Positions 1-6,322 are shown, numbered from the stretch's first letter. The stretch: 8,228 bases of DNA from Candidatus Nitrosopumilus sp. (GCA_029880665.1 JAOUNZ010000038.1:1-8228); one strand, 5' to 3'. A program made the numbers and translations. The notes: generated by a model from the sequence alone, not told the origin.

Positions 1-117
1 ACTGCCTTCTCTTCTTGGACTATCGAATCTTCCGCCCTCTCTTCTTCTTTCACTGCCTTCTCTTCTTGGACTATCGAATCTTCCGCCCTCTCTTCTTCTT
101 TCACTGCCTTCTCTTCT
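1..117. repeat. 51-bp in-frame tandem repeat in the nop5 tail
   Basis: Positions 1-51 and 52-102 are identical base for base. Positions 103-117 repeat the first 15 bases of the unit. Read on the minus strand, each unit encodes the 17 residues ERRREGGRFDSPRREGS, so the reading frame is preserved. Identity at synonymous positions points to recent duplication or active slippage rather than old conservation. The array runs into the window edge, so the copy number is a minimum of 2.3. Confidence 0.93.
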
Positions 118-1263
118 GAACATTTGAGGCGGTCTCGTGTCACTCTCAGTTGGATTTTCATATTTTTTGCCTATTTCATCAACTCGTATGTTGAGTTTTT
201 CAAGTAAAGTCTGATTTAATCCCTCACCATAAACATCTACTCTTGCTGCAATGACTGCTTTTGCAGCGACTGCTCGTGCAATCTTCCCTCTTTGCCATCT
301 TGGAGCTGCATGAACCATTGCATGTTGGAATAACAATCCGTGCTTTGGTGGTTGAGAACCTGTCTTTAATGATCTAAACAATGCTTTTTCTGCTCCTAAT
401 ACTTGGATTGTACTCGCAGGAAGTGATGCTAATCTCTTAAGGCTTCCAGCTCTTCCTAAAATTCTTGCACCTACTGCACTTCCAAGTATTGCTGAAAGAT
501 TAGGTGCGATTTTTTGCATTTCAGACTCTACATGCTCTTCAAGTTTTTTACGTAAATCGTGAAAGTCAAGAATTTGTTTTGCGATTGATTGAACAATTAA
601 TAAATTAACATCTGAAATATCTCCACCTCTACTCTTTGATGAAATTAATGATAACATTTCTACTTTTGATTCTGGAAATCCTGCATCTTCAAAAACTTGT
701 TTTGTTAGTGACTCACGCTTTCCTGCAAGAACTATTTGTGCATACCCGTTAATACTGTCAATTATGTTGTCTAATTCTGGAAAATGTAATCCGTACCATT
801 CTCTTAGTCTTGAGCTAAGTCCATTTGCAATTTTATCAATTTCATCAAGTGAGTTGATTGCTTGAATGATGTGCAGATCAGGACTTTCTGACATTTCAGT
901 AACTTTTGAAGATGATAATCCTAGTGCAAATTCCCTTAGTTTTCCAAGCGTGTCTTGAAGGTTAGATGCAAAACCCGAATCAACAATAATCTGTGGCTTC
1001 GTTACTTGAATGGTTTCTAATTCAGATTCATCCATAAGATGACAATCGATAGAATGTCTTTTTAGAATTGCAAGCAATGATTCGTCATTAACTGAAACCC
1101 CTCTTTGAATTGAAGTTAGATAATTGACAAGATCATTTAATTTTGTTTCTTTATTTTTAACTAAAAGATACTCTTTAACTGGATTTGAAAATGGAAATGC
1201 TTTTTCCATCTTTTTATCATTAAACACCGAGATTCCCAGCTCTGTTAAAATTACAGAATACAT
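1..1263 (-). CDS. nop5: C/D-box snoRNP core protein Nop5 (Nop56/58 homologue), 3' end outside window
   Basis: Nop5 is the scaffold of the archaeal C/D-box sRNP. It binds the guide RNA together with L7Ae and holds fibrillarin, which 2'-O-methylates rRNA and tRNA. The frame is open for all 421 codons from ATG 1263 to the window edge. The N-terminus (MYSVILTELGISVF) resembles the fibrillarin-binding domain. A helical coiled-coil region follows at about residues 100-230. The Nop RNA-binding domain includes IAPNLSAILGSAVGAR, the signature GAEKALF (residues 290-296), then PPKHGLLFQ and RWQRGKIAR. From about residue 383 the protein becomes an Arg/Glu/Gly-rich tail with 17-residue repeats and no stop codon before position 1. 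Many archaeal Nop5 proteins end in a short lysine-rich tail; this one is arginine-rich and repetitive. The usual partner gene flpA (fibrillarin) would be expected further left but cannot be seen. It is divergent from pyrD. Identification is firm; total length is unknown. Confidence 0.95.
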   Translation of the reverse strand, partial: MYSVILTELGISVFNDKKMEKAFPFSNPVKEYLLVKNKETKLNDLVNYLTSIQRGVSVNDESLLAILKRHSIDCHLMDESELETIQVTKPQIIVDSGFASNLQDTLGKLREFALGLSSSKVTEMSESPDLHIIQAINSLDEIDKIANGLSSRLREWYGLHFPELDNIIDSINGYAQIVLAGKRESLTKQVFEDAGFPESKVEMLSLISSKSRGGDISDVNLLIVQSIAKQILDFHDLRKKLEEHVESEMQKIAPNLSAILGSAVGARILGRAGSLKRLASLPASTIQVLGAEKALFRSLKTGSQPPKHGLLFQHAMVHAAPRWQRGKIARAVAAKAVIAARVDVYGEGLNQTLLEKLNIRVDEIGKKYENPTESDTRPPQMFRREGSERRREGGRFDSPRREGSERRREGGRFDSPRREGS

Positions 1264-1264
1264 G

Positions 1265-1320
1265 AATAGTTGATTCTAAATCACCTTTAAAAAAGGTACC
1301 AGAACCATGAATCAACTATT
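1265..1320. repeat. 12-bp inverted repeat flanking the shared TATA region
   Basis: aatagttgattc at 1265-1276 is the exact reverse complement of gaatcaactatt at 1309-1320, with 32 bp between the arms. The centre of symmetry (1292.5) falls on the AT-rich TATA-like core, so each arm lies over the predicted transcription start of one of the two divergent genes. It may be a regulator-binding dyad or a duplicated initiator element; the sequence alone does not decide. Confidence 0.8.
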
Positions 1321-1333
1321 ATATTCTAAACTT

Positions 1334-1340
1334 AGGTGAT
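1334..1340 (+). promoter_or_regulatory. Shine-Dalgarno sequence of pyrD (decides start)
   Basis: AGGTGAT fully matches the anti-SD at the 3' end of archaeal 16S rRNA (AUCACCU). It lies 7 nt before GTG 1348. The longer alternative start, GTG 1336, falls inside this motif, so translation from 1348 is favoured. Confidence 0.7.
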
Positions 1341-1347
1341 TAATCAA

Positions 1348-2259
1348 GTGGAACTAAGCCTTGCAACTTCCATAGGTCAAATACATCTTGATAGGCCTGT
1401 TATGCTGGCATCAGGAATTTTAGGAATATCATTGGATGTGTTCAAACGACTATATCTATCTGGTGCAGGCGCCGTTGTAACTAAATCTCTAAGTACAGAA
1501 CCATGGGAAGGTTATCCGAACCCTACTATTTTTAGTGTTAAGGGAGGTGGGTGGATTAATGCAATAGGCCTCTCAAATCCAGGCGCGCCAAATTTTGCAA
1601 AAATTATTGAACCTAACAAAGATGTTCCAATTATTGTGAGTATGGTTGGATCAATCCCCCAAGACTTTGAAACGATGATAAAACAATTTGAGCATTGTCA
1701 AGTAACAGCTTATGAACTGAATCTATCATGTCCACATGTTGCAAAAGTTGGTCTTGAAGTTGGTGATGATCCTGAATTGGTTAAGAAGATTGTCTCTACC
1801 GTAAAAAATTCTACACATATTCCTGTAATTGCAAAAGTTGGCCTTGGAACTTCTAATTATCTTGATACTGTTGGTGCTGCAATAGATTCTGGAATTGATG
1901 CAATTACTGCAATTAATACTGTTCGTGCTATGGCAATAGATGCTGAAACACAACGTCCAATTCTTAGCAATAGGTACGGTGGATTGTCTGGTACTCCAAT
2001 AAAACCAATTGCATTAAGATGTGTATATGAAATATCTTCAAAATATGATGTACCAATCATTGGATGTGGTGGCATATCTACGTGGGAAGATGCGATTGAA
2101 TTTTTCTTGGCAGGAGCATCTGCAATTCAACTTGGCAGTGCAATAGGTGATAATTGGATAAGTGTATTTCATGAAATTAACAAAGGTATCTTACAATATA
2201 TGAAAAGAAAAAATTATTCAAACATAAAGGAAATGATTGGACTTGCAAAGAGATCATAA
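1348..2259 (+). CDS. pyrD: Dihydroorotate dehydrogenase, class 1B catalytic subunit
   Basis: It oxidises dihydroorotate to orotate, the fourth step of de novo UMP synthesis, using FMN; in class 1B the electrons pass to PyrK and on to NAD+. The protein is a TIM barrel of 303 residues from GTG 1348 (307 from GTG 1336), normal for the family. Visible motifs, numbered from 1348, are PVMLASGILG near the N-terminus, the substrate-loop segment NAIGLSNPG (about 71-79), ELNLSCPH with the catalytic Cys128, IAKVGLG (about 161-167), and the C-terminal FMN-phosphate segments GGLSGTPIKP, IIGCGGIST and AIQLGSAIG. A catalytic Cys rather than Ser is the class 1 signature, and the adjoining pyrK makes it 1B. 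The start at 1348 is chosen for its SD spacing. Its 3' end overlaps pyrK by 23 bp. Confidence 0.93.
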   Translation: MELSLATSIGQIHLDRPVMLASGILGISLDVFKRLYLSGAGAVVTKSLSTEPWEGYPNPTIFSVKGGGWINAIGLSNPGAPNFAKIIEPNKDVPIIVSMVGSIPQDFETMIKQFEHCQVTAYELNLSCPHVAKVGLEVGDDPELVKKIVSTVKNSTHIPVIAKVGLGTSNYLDTVGAAIDSGIDAITAINTVRAMAIDAETQRPILSNRYGGLSGTPIKPIALRCVYEISSKYDVPIIGCGGISTWEDAIEFFLAGASAIQLGSAIGDNWISVFHEINKGILQYMKRKNYSNIKEMIGLAKRS

Positions 2260-3058
2260 CCATCCTACAATCGTTACAATTGAAAAAGTAATTGATGAAA
2301 CACCTACTGTTAGAACTTTGATCTTCTCAGATGAAATAATGTCTGAGGCACTCCCTGGACAATTTGCAATGGTTTGGATTCCGGGAATTAACGAATTGCC
2401 TATGAGTATAATGATTTCAAAAGAGCCTGGAAAAGCTGCATTCACTGTAAGAAAACATGGACCTGCATCTACTGGCTTGTTTAATATGAAAGTAGGTGAA
2501 CAAATTGGAATTAGAGGCCCATATGGAAATTCTTTTGATCTAAAAGAAGGAAAACTTTTGCTTGTTGGTGGTGGAACCGGTCTTGTTCCTATGATGCGAT
2601 TGCTTACTTTTGTAAAGCCTCGTGATGATGTTACTGTTTTAATTGGTGCAAAAACAAAAGATGAAGTCTTCTTTGAAGATTTAGCAAAAAGTCTTTTAGA
2701 AGAACATCATCGTCATCATGTAATTGTTTCAACCGATGATGGCAGTTATGGTGAAAAAGGATTTGTAACTGATATGGTTGAAAAACTTTTGAGTGAGACC
2801 AAATTTGATGGCGTGTATACATGTGGTCCTGAAATTATGATGTATAAAATTGTCCAATCTGCTAATTCTAGACGTCTTTTTGTTCAAGCTAGTCTTGAAC
2901 GAATGATGAAATGTGGTGTAGGAATTTGTGGTAGTTGTTGTGTTGGTACCGATCTTGTTTGCAGAGATGGAACTGTTTTTGATGGATTACATTTATCCAA
3001 AAATAAGGAATTTGGCTTTTTTCATAGGAATAAGGCTGGAATTTTAGAACATTATTGA
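2237..3058 (+). CDS. pyrK: Dihydroorotate dehydrogenase electron transfer subunit
   Basis: This subunit carries FAD and a [2Fe-2S] cluster and shuttles electrons from PyrD to NAD+. The 273 residues show an N-terminal FAD-binding beta barrel (about 10-100), the NAD-binding glycine motif LLVGGGTGLVPMM (108-120), TCGPEIM (195-201) and a C-terminal cluster domain with Cys226, Cys231, Cys234, Cys235 and Cys242. The FAD motif reads LPMS (54-57) where bacterial PyrK has RPxS; from memory archaeal members also lack the Arg. The frame begins with TTG 2237 after aaagg (2226-2230). TTG 2243 is an alternative and no ATG or GTG lies nearby. The 23-bp overlap with pyrD implies one transcript and probably coupled translation. 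No strong poly-T terminator follows it. Confidence 0.92.
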   Translation: MDLQRDHNHPTIVTIEKVIDETPTVRTLIFSDEIMSEALPGQFAMVWIPGINELPMSIMISKEPGKAAFTVRKHGPASTGLFNMKVGEQIGIRGPYGNSFDLKEGKLLLVGGGTGLVPMMRLLTFVKPRDDVTVLIGAKTKDEVFFEDLAKSLLEEHHRHHVIVSTDDGSYGEKGFVTDMVEKLLSETKFDGVYTCGPEIMMYKIVQSANSRRLFVQASLERMMKCGVGICGSCCVGTDLVCRDGTVFDGLHLSKNKEFGFFHRNKAGILEHY

Positions 3059-3073
3059 ACCTGACTAGCAAGG

Positions 3074-3083
3074 TTTAAAATAA
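3074..3083 (+). promoter_or_regulatory. TATA-like box for the radical SAM gene
   Basis: tttaaaataa is centred about 23-24 bp before GTG 3101, the archaeal TATA-to-start distance for a leaderless transcript. No SD-like sequence lies between the box and the start. Confidence 0.55.
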
Positions 3084-3100
3084 ATCACAAAATTATTTCC

Positions 3101-4834
3101 GTGAAGGGTATGGGTAATCCAAAAATCGTTTTAACAGCTGATAGAACTTTAATGTCTCCGTATAGAGGACTGTCTTTAGCAACATTTTTTGGGTGTGCAC
3201 CGGCAATTGATCCTCATCGAGACAAAAACAGTTTTTGGTATAAAATTCTTGGAAACCAAGTCACTCCAAAAATTCTATTTGATTTTATTTGTAATTATAT
3301 TCCTCATACAAACGGCGTTGCAAACTATGCGCCATATGGGTTGAGAAAATTAGAAGCTGGTTTACTTCGTGATGGATTTAGCAGACAAGATGTTGTAGTT
3401 GCTCATCCTGATCATATAGAACAATTCATTGGACCTGATACACAAGTTGTTGGAACATACGAGATGGATCCTCTTGGAATGGGTCCAGTTACTATGACAT
3501 TTACTTATGGTAGAAAACAAACATCATATGATGAATTTTACAATACCGAATTACATCACAGAATCAAAGCTGCTAAAGCAAAAACCGGAAGCAAAGCCAA
3601 AGTAATTTCTGGAGCATCTGGAACTTGGCAATATAACTACGATCCAGAAAAAATTGAAGAATTTGGAATCTATGCAATTCTTGAAGGTGAGCTTGGTGGA
3701 ATTGCACCAGAAATTGATGGACATGCTGGACGGTTTTTCAACTATTTGATAAATGGAGATTTTGAAAATATGGATCCTTTCAGAAAGAAAAGTGACTTTA
3801 AAGTTAACGTTAAAGAATTTGAAAGAAATGGCAAAAAAATTCATGGAAGATTTGTTAATTTTTGGGATAGGCCTGAGTTAGAAGAAATTCCAGATATTGT
3901 AGAACCAAGTATGCATGGAATGGTTGAAGTAATGCGTGGTTGTGGCAGGGGATGTAAATTTTGTGACGTTACATTAAGATCATTAAGATATTATCCTCCA
4001 GAAAAAGTCAAAAGAGAAATTGAGATTAACATTAAAAAAGGCGGCTCTAAGTCTGCATGGATTCATAGTGATGATATTTTCGTTTATGGAATGGATCCTA
4101 GAACTGCAAAGGGAATGGAACCTAATAGAGAAGCATTAGAAGAGCTATTTACTGCAATTATGTCTACTGGAGTTGAACATACAAACCCCACTCATGGAAC
4201 ATTAGCTGGTGCAATTGCTGATGAAAAATTGATTCCAAACCTCTCCAAAATTATAAAATCAAGCCCTGATAACATGATTGGTATTCAAGCTGGATTTGAA
4301 ACTGGCAGTCTTCGATTAATTGGTAAATATGCAGATAGGAAACTTGCACCATATTCTCCAGATGAATGGCATTGGGTTGTAAAAGAGGGTGTTAAAACTC
4401 TGAATCAGGATTATTGGATACCCGCATTCACTTTGATAATGGGTCTTGATAATGATGAACAACCAGAAGATTCATGGGATACAATTAGACTAATCAGCGA
4501 ATTAGAGCATGAACAACCTGATTCTATGTTTACTGCTACAGCTTTGACTTTTGTTCCAATTGGTTTACTTGAAAAATCTGACTTCTTCCACATTGGAAAT
4601 GAAATGACTCCTGCACAACTAGGTGTTCTGTACAAGACATGGCAACATAATTTCAAATATGGTATTCAAAAATTCATGACTAAAACCGGTTCCAAGGGCC
4701 CACAAAGATACTTCTTTAACGCTATAGCTAGATCTCTTGGAGGTGTACCTTTAGGTGCAATGGAGAAGTATGCACGTAAGAAGAGTAAGGAGCATGAAAA
4801 AGTTATTGAGACTATAAAGGTCAAATACTGGTAG
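3101..4834 (+). CDS. Radical SAM protein with degenerate cobalamin-domain-like N-terminus, function unknown
   Basis: This 577-residue protein is in two parts. Residues about 1-240 look like the Rossmann-type domain that precedes class B (cobalamin) radical SAM cores: NYAPYGLRKLEAGLL resembles the usual GLRxLA helix, and KVISGASGTWQY followed by AILEGELG resembles the GGxHxT...GEGE pattern. I do not find the base-on DxHxxG motif, so cobalamin binding is uncertain. The radical SAM core starts with Cys281-x3-Cys285-x2-Cys288 (RGCGRGCKFC), which ligates the [4Fe-4S] cluster and S-adenosylmethionine, and continues with GIQAGFETGS (394-403), typical of these cores. A basic C-terminal segment of about 75 residues follows. 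The N-terminal motif LTADRTLMSPYRG is distinctive. The substrate is unknown; a lipid- or cofactor-modifying role is only a guess. GTG 3101 suits the TATA spacing; ATG 3110 is the alternative. Confidence 0.85.
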   Translation: MKGMGNPKIVLTADRTLMSPYRGLSLATFFGCAPAIDPHRDKNSFWYKILGNQVTPKILFDFICNYIPHTNGVANYAPYGLRKLEAGLLRDGFSRQDVVVAHPDHIEQFIGPDTQVVGTYEMDPLGMGPVTMTFTYGRKQTSYDEFYNTELHHRIKAAKAKTGSKAKVISGASGTWQYNYDPEKIEEFGIYAILEGELGGIAPEIDGHAGRFFNYLINGDFENMDPFRKKSDFKVNVKEFERNGKKIHGRFVNFWDRPELEEIPDIVEPSMHGMVEVMRGCGRGCKFCDVTLRSLRYYPPEKVKREIEINIKKGGSKSAWIHSDDIFVYGMDPRTAKGMEPNREALEELFTAIMSTGVEHTNPTHGTLAGAIADEKLIPNLSKIIKSSPDNMIGIQAGFETGSLRLIGKYADRKLAPYSPDEWHWVVKEGVKTLNQDYWIPAFTLIMGLDNDEQPEDSWDTIRLISELEHEQPDSMFTATALTFVPIGLLEKSDFFHIGNEMTPAQLGVLYKTWQHNFKYGIQKFMTKTGSKGPQRYFFNAIARSLGGVPLGAMEKYARKKSKEHEKVIETIKVKYW

Positions 4835-4843
4835 TCATACAAA

Positions 4844-4852
4844 TACATAAAT
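4844..4852 (+). promoter_or_regulatory. TATA-like box for S30e
   Basis: tacataaat is centred about 27 bp before ATG 4875, inside a 40-bp AT-rich gap with no SD-like sequence. This fits a leaderless or very short-leader transcript. Confidence 0.5.
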
Positions 4853-4874
4853 TCACTAATTATTATTCAAAACT

Positions 4875-5057
4875 ATGGCAACACACGGTTCACTTACCAA
4901 GGCCGGAAAAGTAAGAGGGCAAACTCCAAAAGTTGAAGGAAGAAAAATTGTAGGTACAAGCTCTAGTCTTAGGAATAAAAGTAACTTCAATAAACGATTT
5001 GTTCTAGGTAGATTCCCTGGTCAAAACAAACCTGGACAAAGAAGAAAGAGACGTTAG
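4875..5057 (+). CDS. rps30e: Small ribosomal subunit protein S30e (eS30)
   Basis: A 60-residue, strongly basic protein of the archaeal/eukaryal small ribosomal subunit. MATHGSLTKAGKVRGQTPKV at the N-terminus is the conserved start of eS30 (eukaryotic forms read KVHGSLARAGKVRGQTPKV), and the C-terminus ends in RRKRR. Unlike the eukaryotic FAU gene it has no ubiquitin-like fusion partner; the archaeal form stands alone. The start ATG is unambiguous because the family begins directly with this motif. It lies between a radical SAM gene and radA with its own predicted promoter, away from other ribosomal protein genes. Confidence 0.93.
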   Translation: MATHGSLTKAGKVRGQTPKVEGRKIVGTSSSLRNKSNFNKRFVLGRFPGQNKPGQRRKRR

Positions 5058-5059
5058 TC

Positions 5060-5068
5060 AATTTTTAT
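5060..5068 (+). terminator. Possible T-tract terminator after S30e
   Basis: A short T-rich run (atttttatt) begins a few bases after the S30e stop. Archaeal termination often uses such T-tracts without a hairpin. It is short, so the call is weak. Confidence 0.3.
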
Positions 5069-5117
5069 TAAACTTCTATTATGTTACGTAGACTTGACAG
5101 AACCCTGAAACAATACT

Positions 5118-5126
5118 CTTATAAAG
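5118..5126 (+). promoter_or_regulatory. TATA-like box for radA
   Basis: cttataaag is centred about 26-27 bp before ATG 5149, which predicts leaderless transcription starting at or just before the ATG. No SD-like sequence is present upstream of the ATG. Confidence 0.65.
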
Positions 5127-5149
5127 TACTGGTACCGTACTATACCGTA
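5125..5149 (+). repeat. Iterated gtac/taccgta motifs between TATA box and radA start
   Basis: The stretch reads agtact, ggtacc, gtact, ataccgta in succession. The 7-mer taccgta occurs at 5133-5139 and again at 5143-5149, offset by exactly 10 bp, about one helical turn. Three gtac cores (5126-5129, 5132-5135, 5137-5140) lie in the same 15 bp. The position, from the TATA box to the start codon, is where an archaeal repressor would block polymerase. An operator role is inference. Confidence 0.5.
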
Positions 5150-6258
5150 TGGAAGATTTAAGATTAGATAGTTTAGAGGGCGTAGGTCCTGTAACTACAA
5201 GAAAATTATCTGATGCAGGTATCCACAACGTCATGGATCTCATCGTCCGAGGCCCTGTAGAAATTGCAGAAATAACTGGAATGGAAAAGGACACGGCTGA
5301 AAAAATTGTCAATAAAGCCCGACAACATTTGGTTGAAGGAGGATTAATTGCTAAAGACTTTGTAAGTGCAAGTGAAATTTATAAACACAGGCAGAGTATT
5401 GGCAAAATTACAACTGGTACAAATTGTCTTGATACATTATTTGATGGTGGTATTGAGACTCAGGCATTAACCGAAGTATATGGAGAATTTGGTTGCGGTA
5501 AAACACAATTTGCTCATACCTTATCTGTAATGGTTCAAAAACCAAAAACAGAAGGTGGTCTTGATGGTGGTGTCTTGTATATTGATACCGAAAATACTTT
5601 CAGACCTGAAAGAATTGTGTCAATTGCTCAAGCACATGAAATGGATCCTGAAAAAGTTCTAGATCGTATTATAGTAGCTCGTGCATATAATAGTGCACAT
5701 CAAACATTGATTCTAGAAGAAGCAGGTCAAATAATTGAAGAAAATAATGTAAAACTAATTGTTGCGGACTCTGCGGTGGGATTGTTTCGTTCTGAATATC
5801 TTGGAAGAGGTACTCTATCTGTTAGACAACAAAAACTAAATCATTTTGTCCATTTGCTTGCAAGAATTGCAGAGACATACAACTGCGCTGCAATTGCAAC
5901 CAATCAAGTTATGGCATCACCTGATGTATTCTTTGGAGATCCAACTCGTCCCATTGGTGGGAATGTAGTCGCACATACAAGTACATACAGAATATACTTT
6001 AAAAAATCAGGCAAAAAACGAATTGCTCGAATGGTAGATAGTCCTCATCACCCTGAAGAAGAAGTTATCTTTGCTTTGGGTGAAGCAGGTGTAATCGATC
6101 CTGAAGATGCAGAAAAAAAGACAAAAAAGACTACCAAAAAAGCATCTATCAAAAAAACCAAAGAGTCTGTAGATGATACGGCAGAAACACTTGAAGTAGA
6201 TGCTACAGAATCTACAATAGATATTGAATCAGATGATCTTGAACCAATAGAAGAATAG
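5149..6258 (+). CDS. radA: DNA repair and recombination protein RadA, with C-terminal extension
   Basis: RadA is the archaeal Rad51/RecA recombinase. It forms ATP-dependent filaments on single-stranded DNA and carries out strand exchange. An N-terminal helix-hairpin-helix domain (about 5-65, LEGVGPVTTRKLSDAGI) is followed by the polymerisation linker FVSASEIYKHR (71-81), whose F71-x-x-A74 corresponds to the FMRA motif of Pyrococcus RadA. Walker A is GEFGCGKT (112-119), with Cys116 where many homologues have Ser. Walker B is LIVAD (203-207). Loop regions GRGTLSVRQQKL and FFGDPTRPIGGNVVAH are intact. The usual RadA end corresponds to about residue 320; here a lysine/threonine-rich stretch (323-338, nine Lys) and a 29-residue tail with 13 Asp/Glu and no Lys or Arg follow, taking the length to 369 against roughly 320-350 in other archaea. 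It is monocistronic by its own TATA box and a T-rich 3' region. Confidence 0.96.
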   Translation: MEDLRLDSLEGVGPVTTRKLSDAGIHNVMDLIVRGPVEIAEITGMEKDTAEKIVNKARQHLVEGGLIAKDFVSASEIYKHRQSIGKITTGTNCLDTLFDGGIETQALTEVYGEFGCGKTQFAHTLSVMVQKPKTEGGLDGGVLYIDTENTFRPERIVSIAQAHEMDPEKVLDRIIVARAYNSAHQTLILEEAGQIIEENNVKLIVADSAVGLFRSEYLGRGTLSVRQQKLNHFVHLLARIAETYNCAAIATNQVMASPDVFFGDPTRPIGGNVVAHTSTYRIYFKKSGKKRIARMVDSPHHPEEEVIFALGEAGVIDPEDAEKKTKKTTKKASIKKTKESVDDTAETLEVDATESTIDIESDDLEPIEE

Positions 6259-6260
6259 TT

Positions 6261-6300
6261 TCTTCTTCCATCTTTTTCTTTTTACAATTTTTTACTTTTT
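6261..6300 (+). terminator. T-rich terminator region after radA
   Basis: Just after the radA stop comes a pyrimidine-rich stretch with several T-runs (ctttttctttttac, caattttttac, ctttttat). Successive T-tracts without a strong hairpin are the typical archaeal intrinsic terminator. Confidence 0.65.
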
Positions 6301-6310
6301 ATGTTGTTGA

Positions 6311-6322
6311 TTAAATTATAAT
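6311..6322 (+). promoter_or_regulatory. TATA-like box for the RlmN-family gene
   Basis: ttaaattataat is centred about 28 bp before ATG 6345, just downstream of the radA T-tracts. It implies a separate transcript with little or no leader. A gattggag-like purine run closer to the start is not well placed as an SD. Confidence 0.55.

Larger units (their letters stand above)
1264..1347. promoter_or_regulatory. Divergent nop5/pyrD promoter region
   Basis: The 84 bp between nop5 ATG 1263 and the preferred pyrD start hold a central AT-rich stretch (about 1286-1295, tttaaaaaag) that reads as a TATA-like box on both strands. For nop5 it would place transcription start near 1266, which is leaderless. 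For pyrD it would place it near 1316, giving a leader of roughly 30 nt. The same stretch lies in a small inverted repeat (accttt 1283-1288 / aaaggt 1292-1297). A second AT-rich stretch (about 1318-1328, attatattcta) could alternatively drive pyrD leaderlessly, or nop5 with a longer leader. The box assignments are inference from spacing only. Confidence 0.55.

Noticed and set aside
1..117. CRISPR-like array suggested by repeated units at the left edge
   Set aside because: Units are directly adjacent with no unique spacers, are 51 bp long, and remain in frame as the nop5 coding sequence.
1265..1320. Riboswitch or intrinsic hairpin terminator formed by the 12-bp inverted repeat
   Set aside because: The loop is 32 nt, no T-run follows, and the arms span predicted start sites of two divergent genes, so a DNA-level element fits better.
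1726..2075. Minus-strand open frames of about 70 codons opposite pyrD
   Set aside because: They are low-complexity translations on the opposite strand of a clearly conserved gene and have no start signals.
3718..3738. DGHAG in the radical SAM protein as a cobalamin DxHxxG motif
   Set aside because: The spacing is DxHxG, one residue short, and it lies late in the N-terminal half, not where the ligand loop is expected.
3551..3844. 97-codon minus-strand frame within the radical SAM gene
   Set aside because: It is Phe/Ser/Asn-rich, as expected for the complement of Lys/Glu-rich coding sequence, and the plus-strand frame is conserved throughout.
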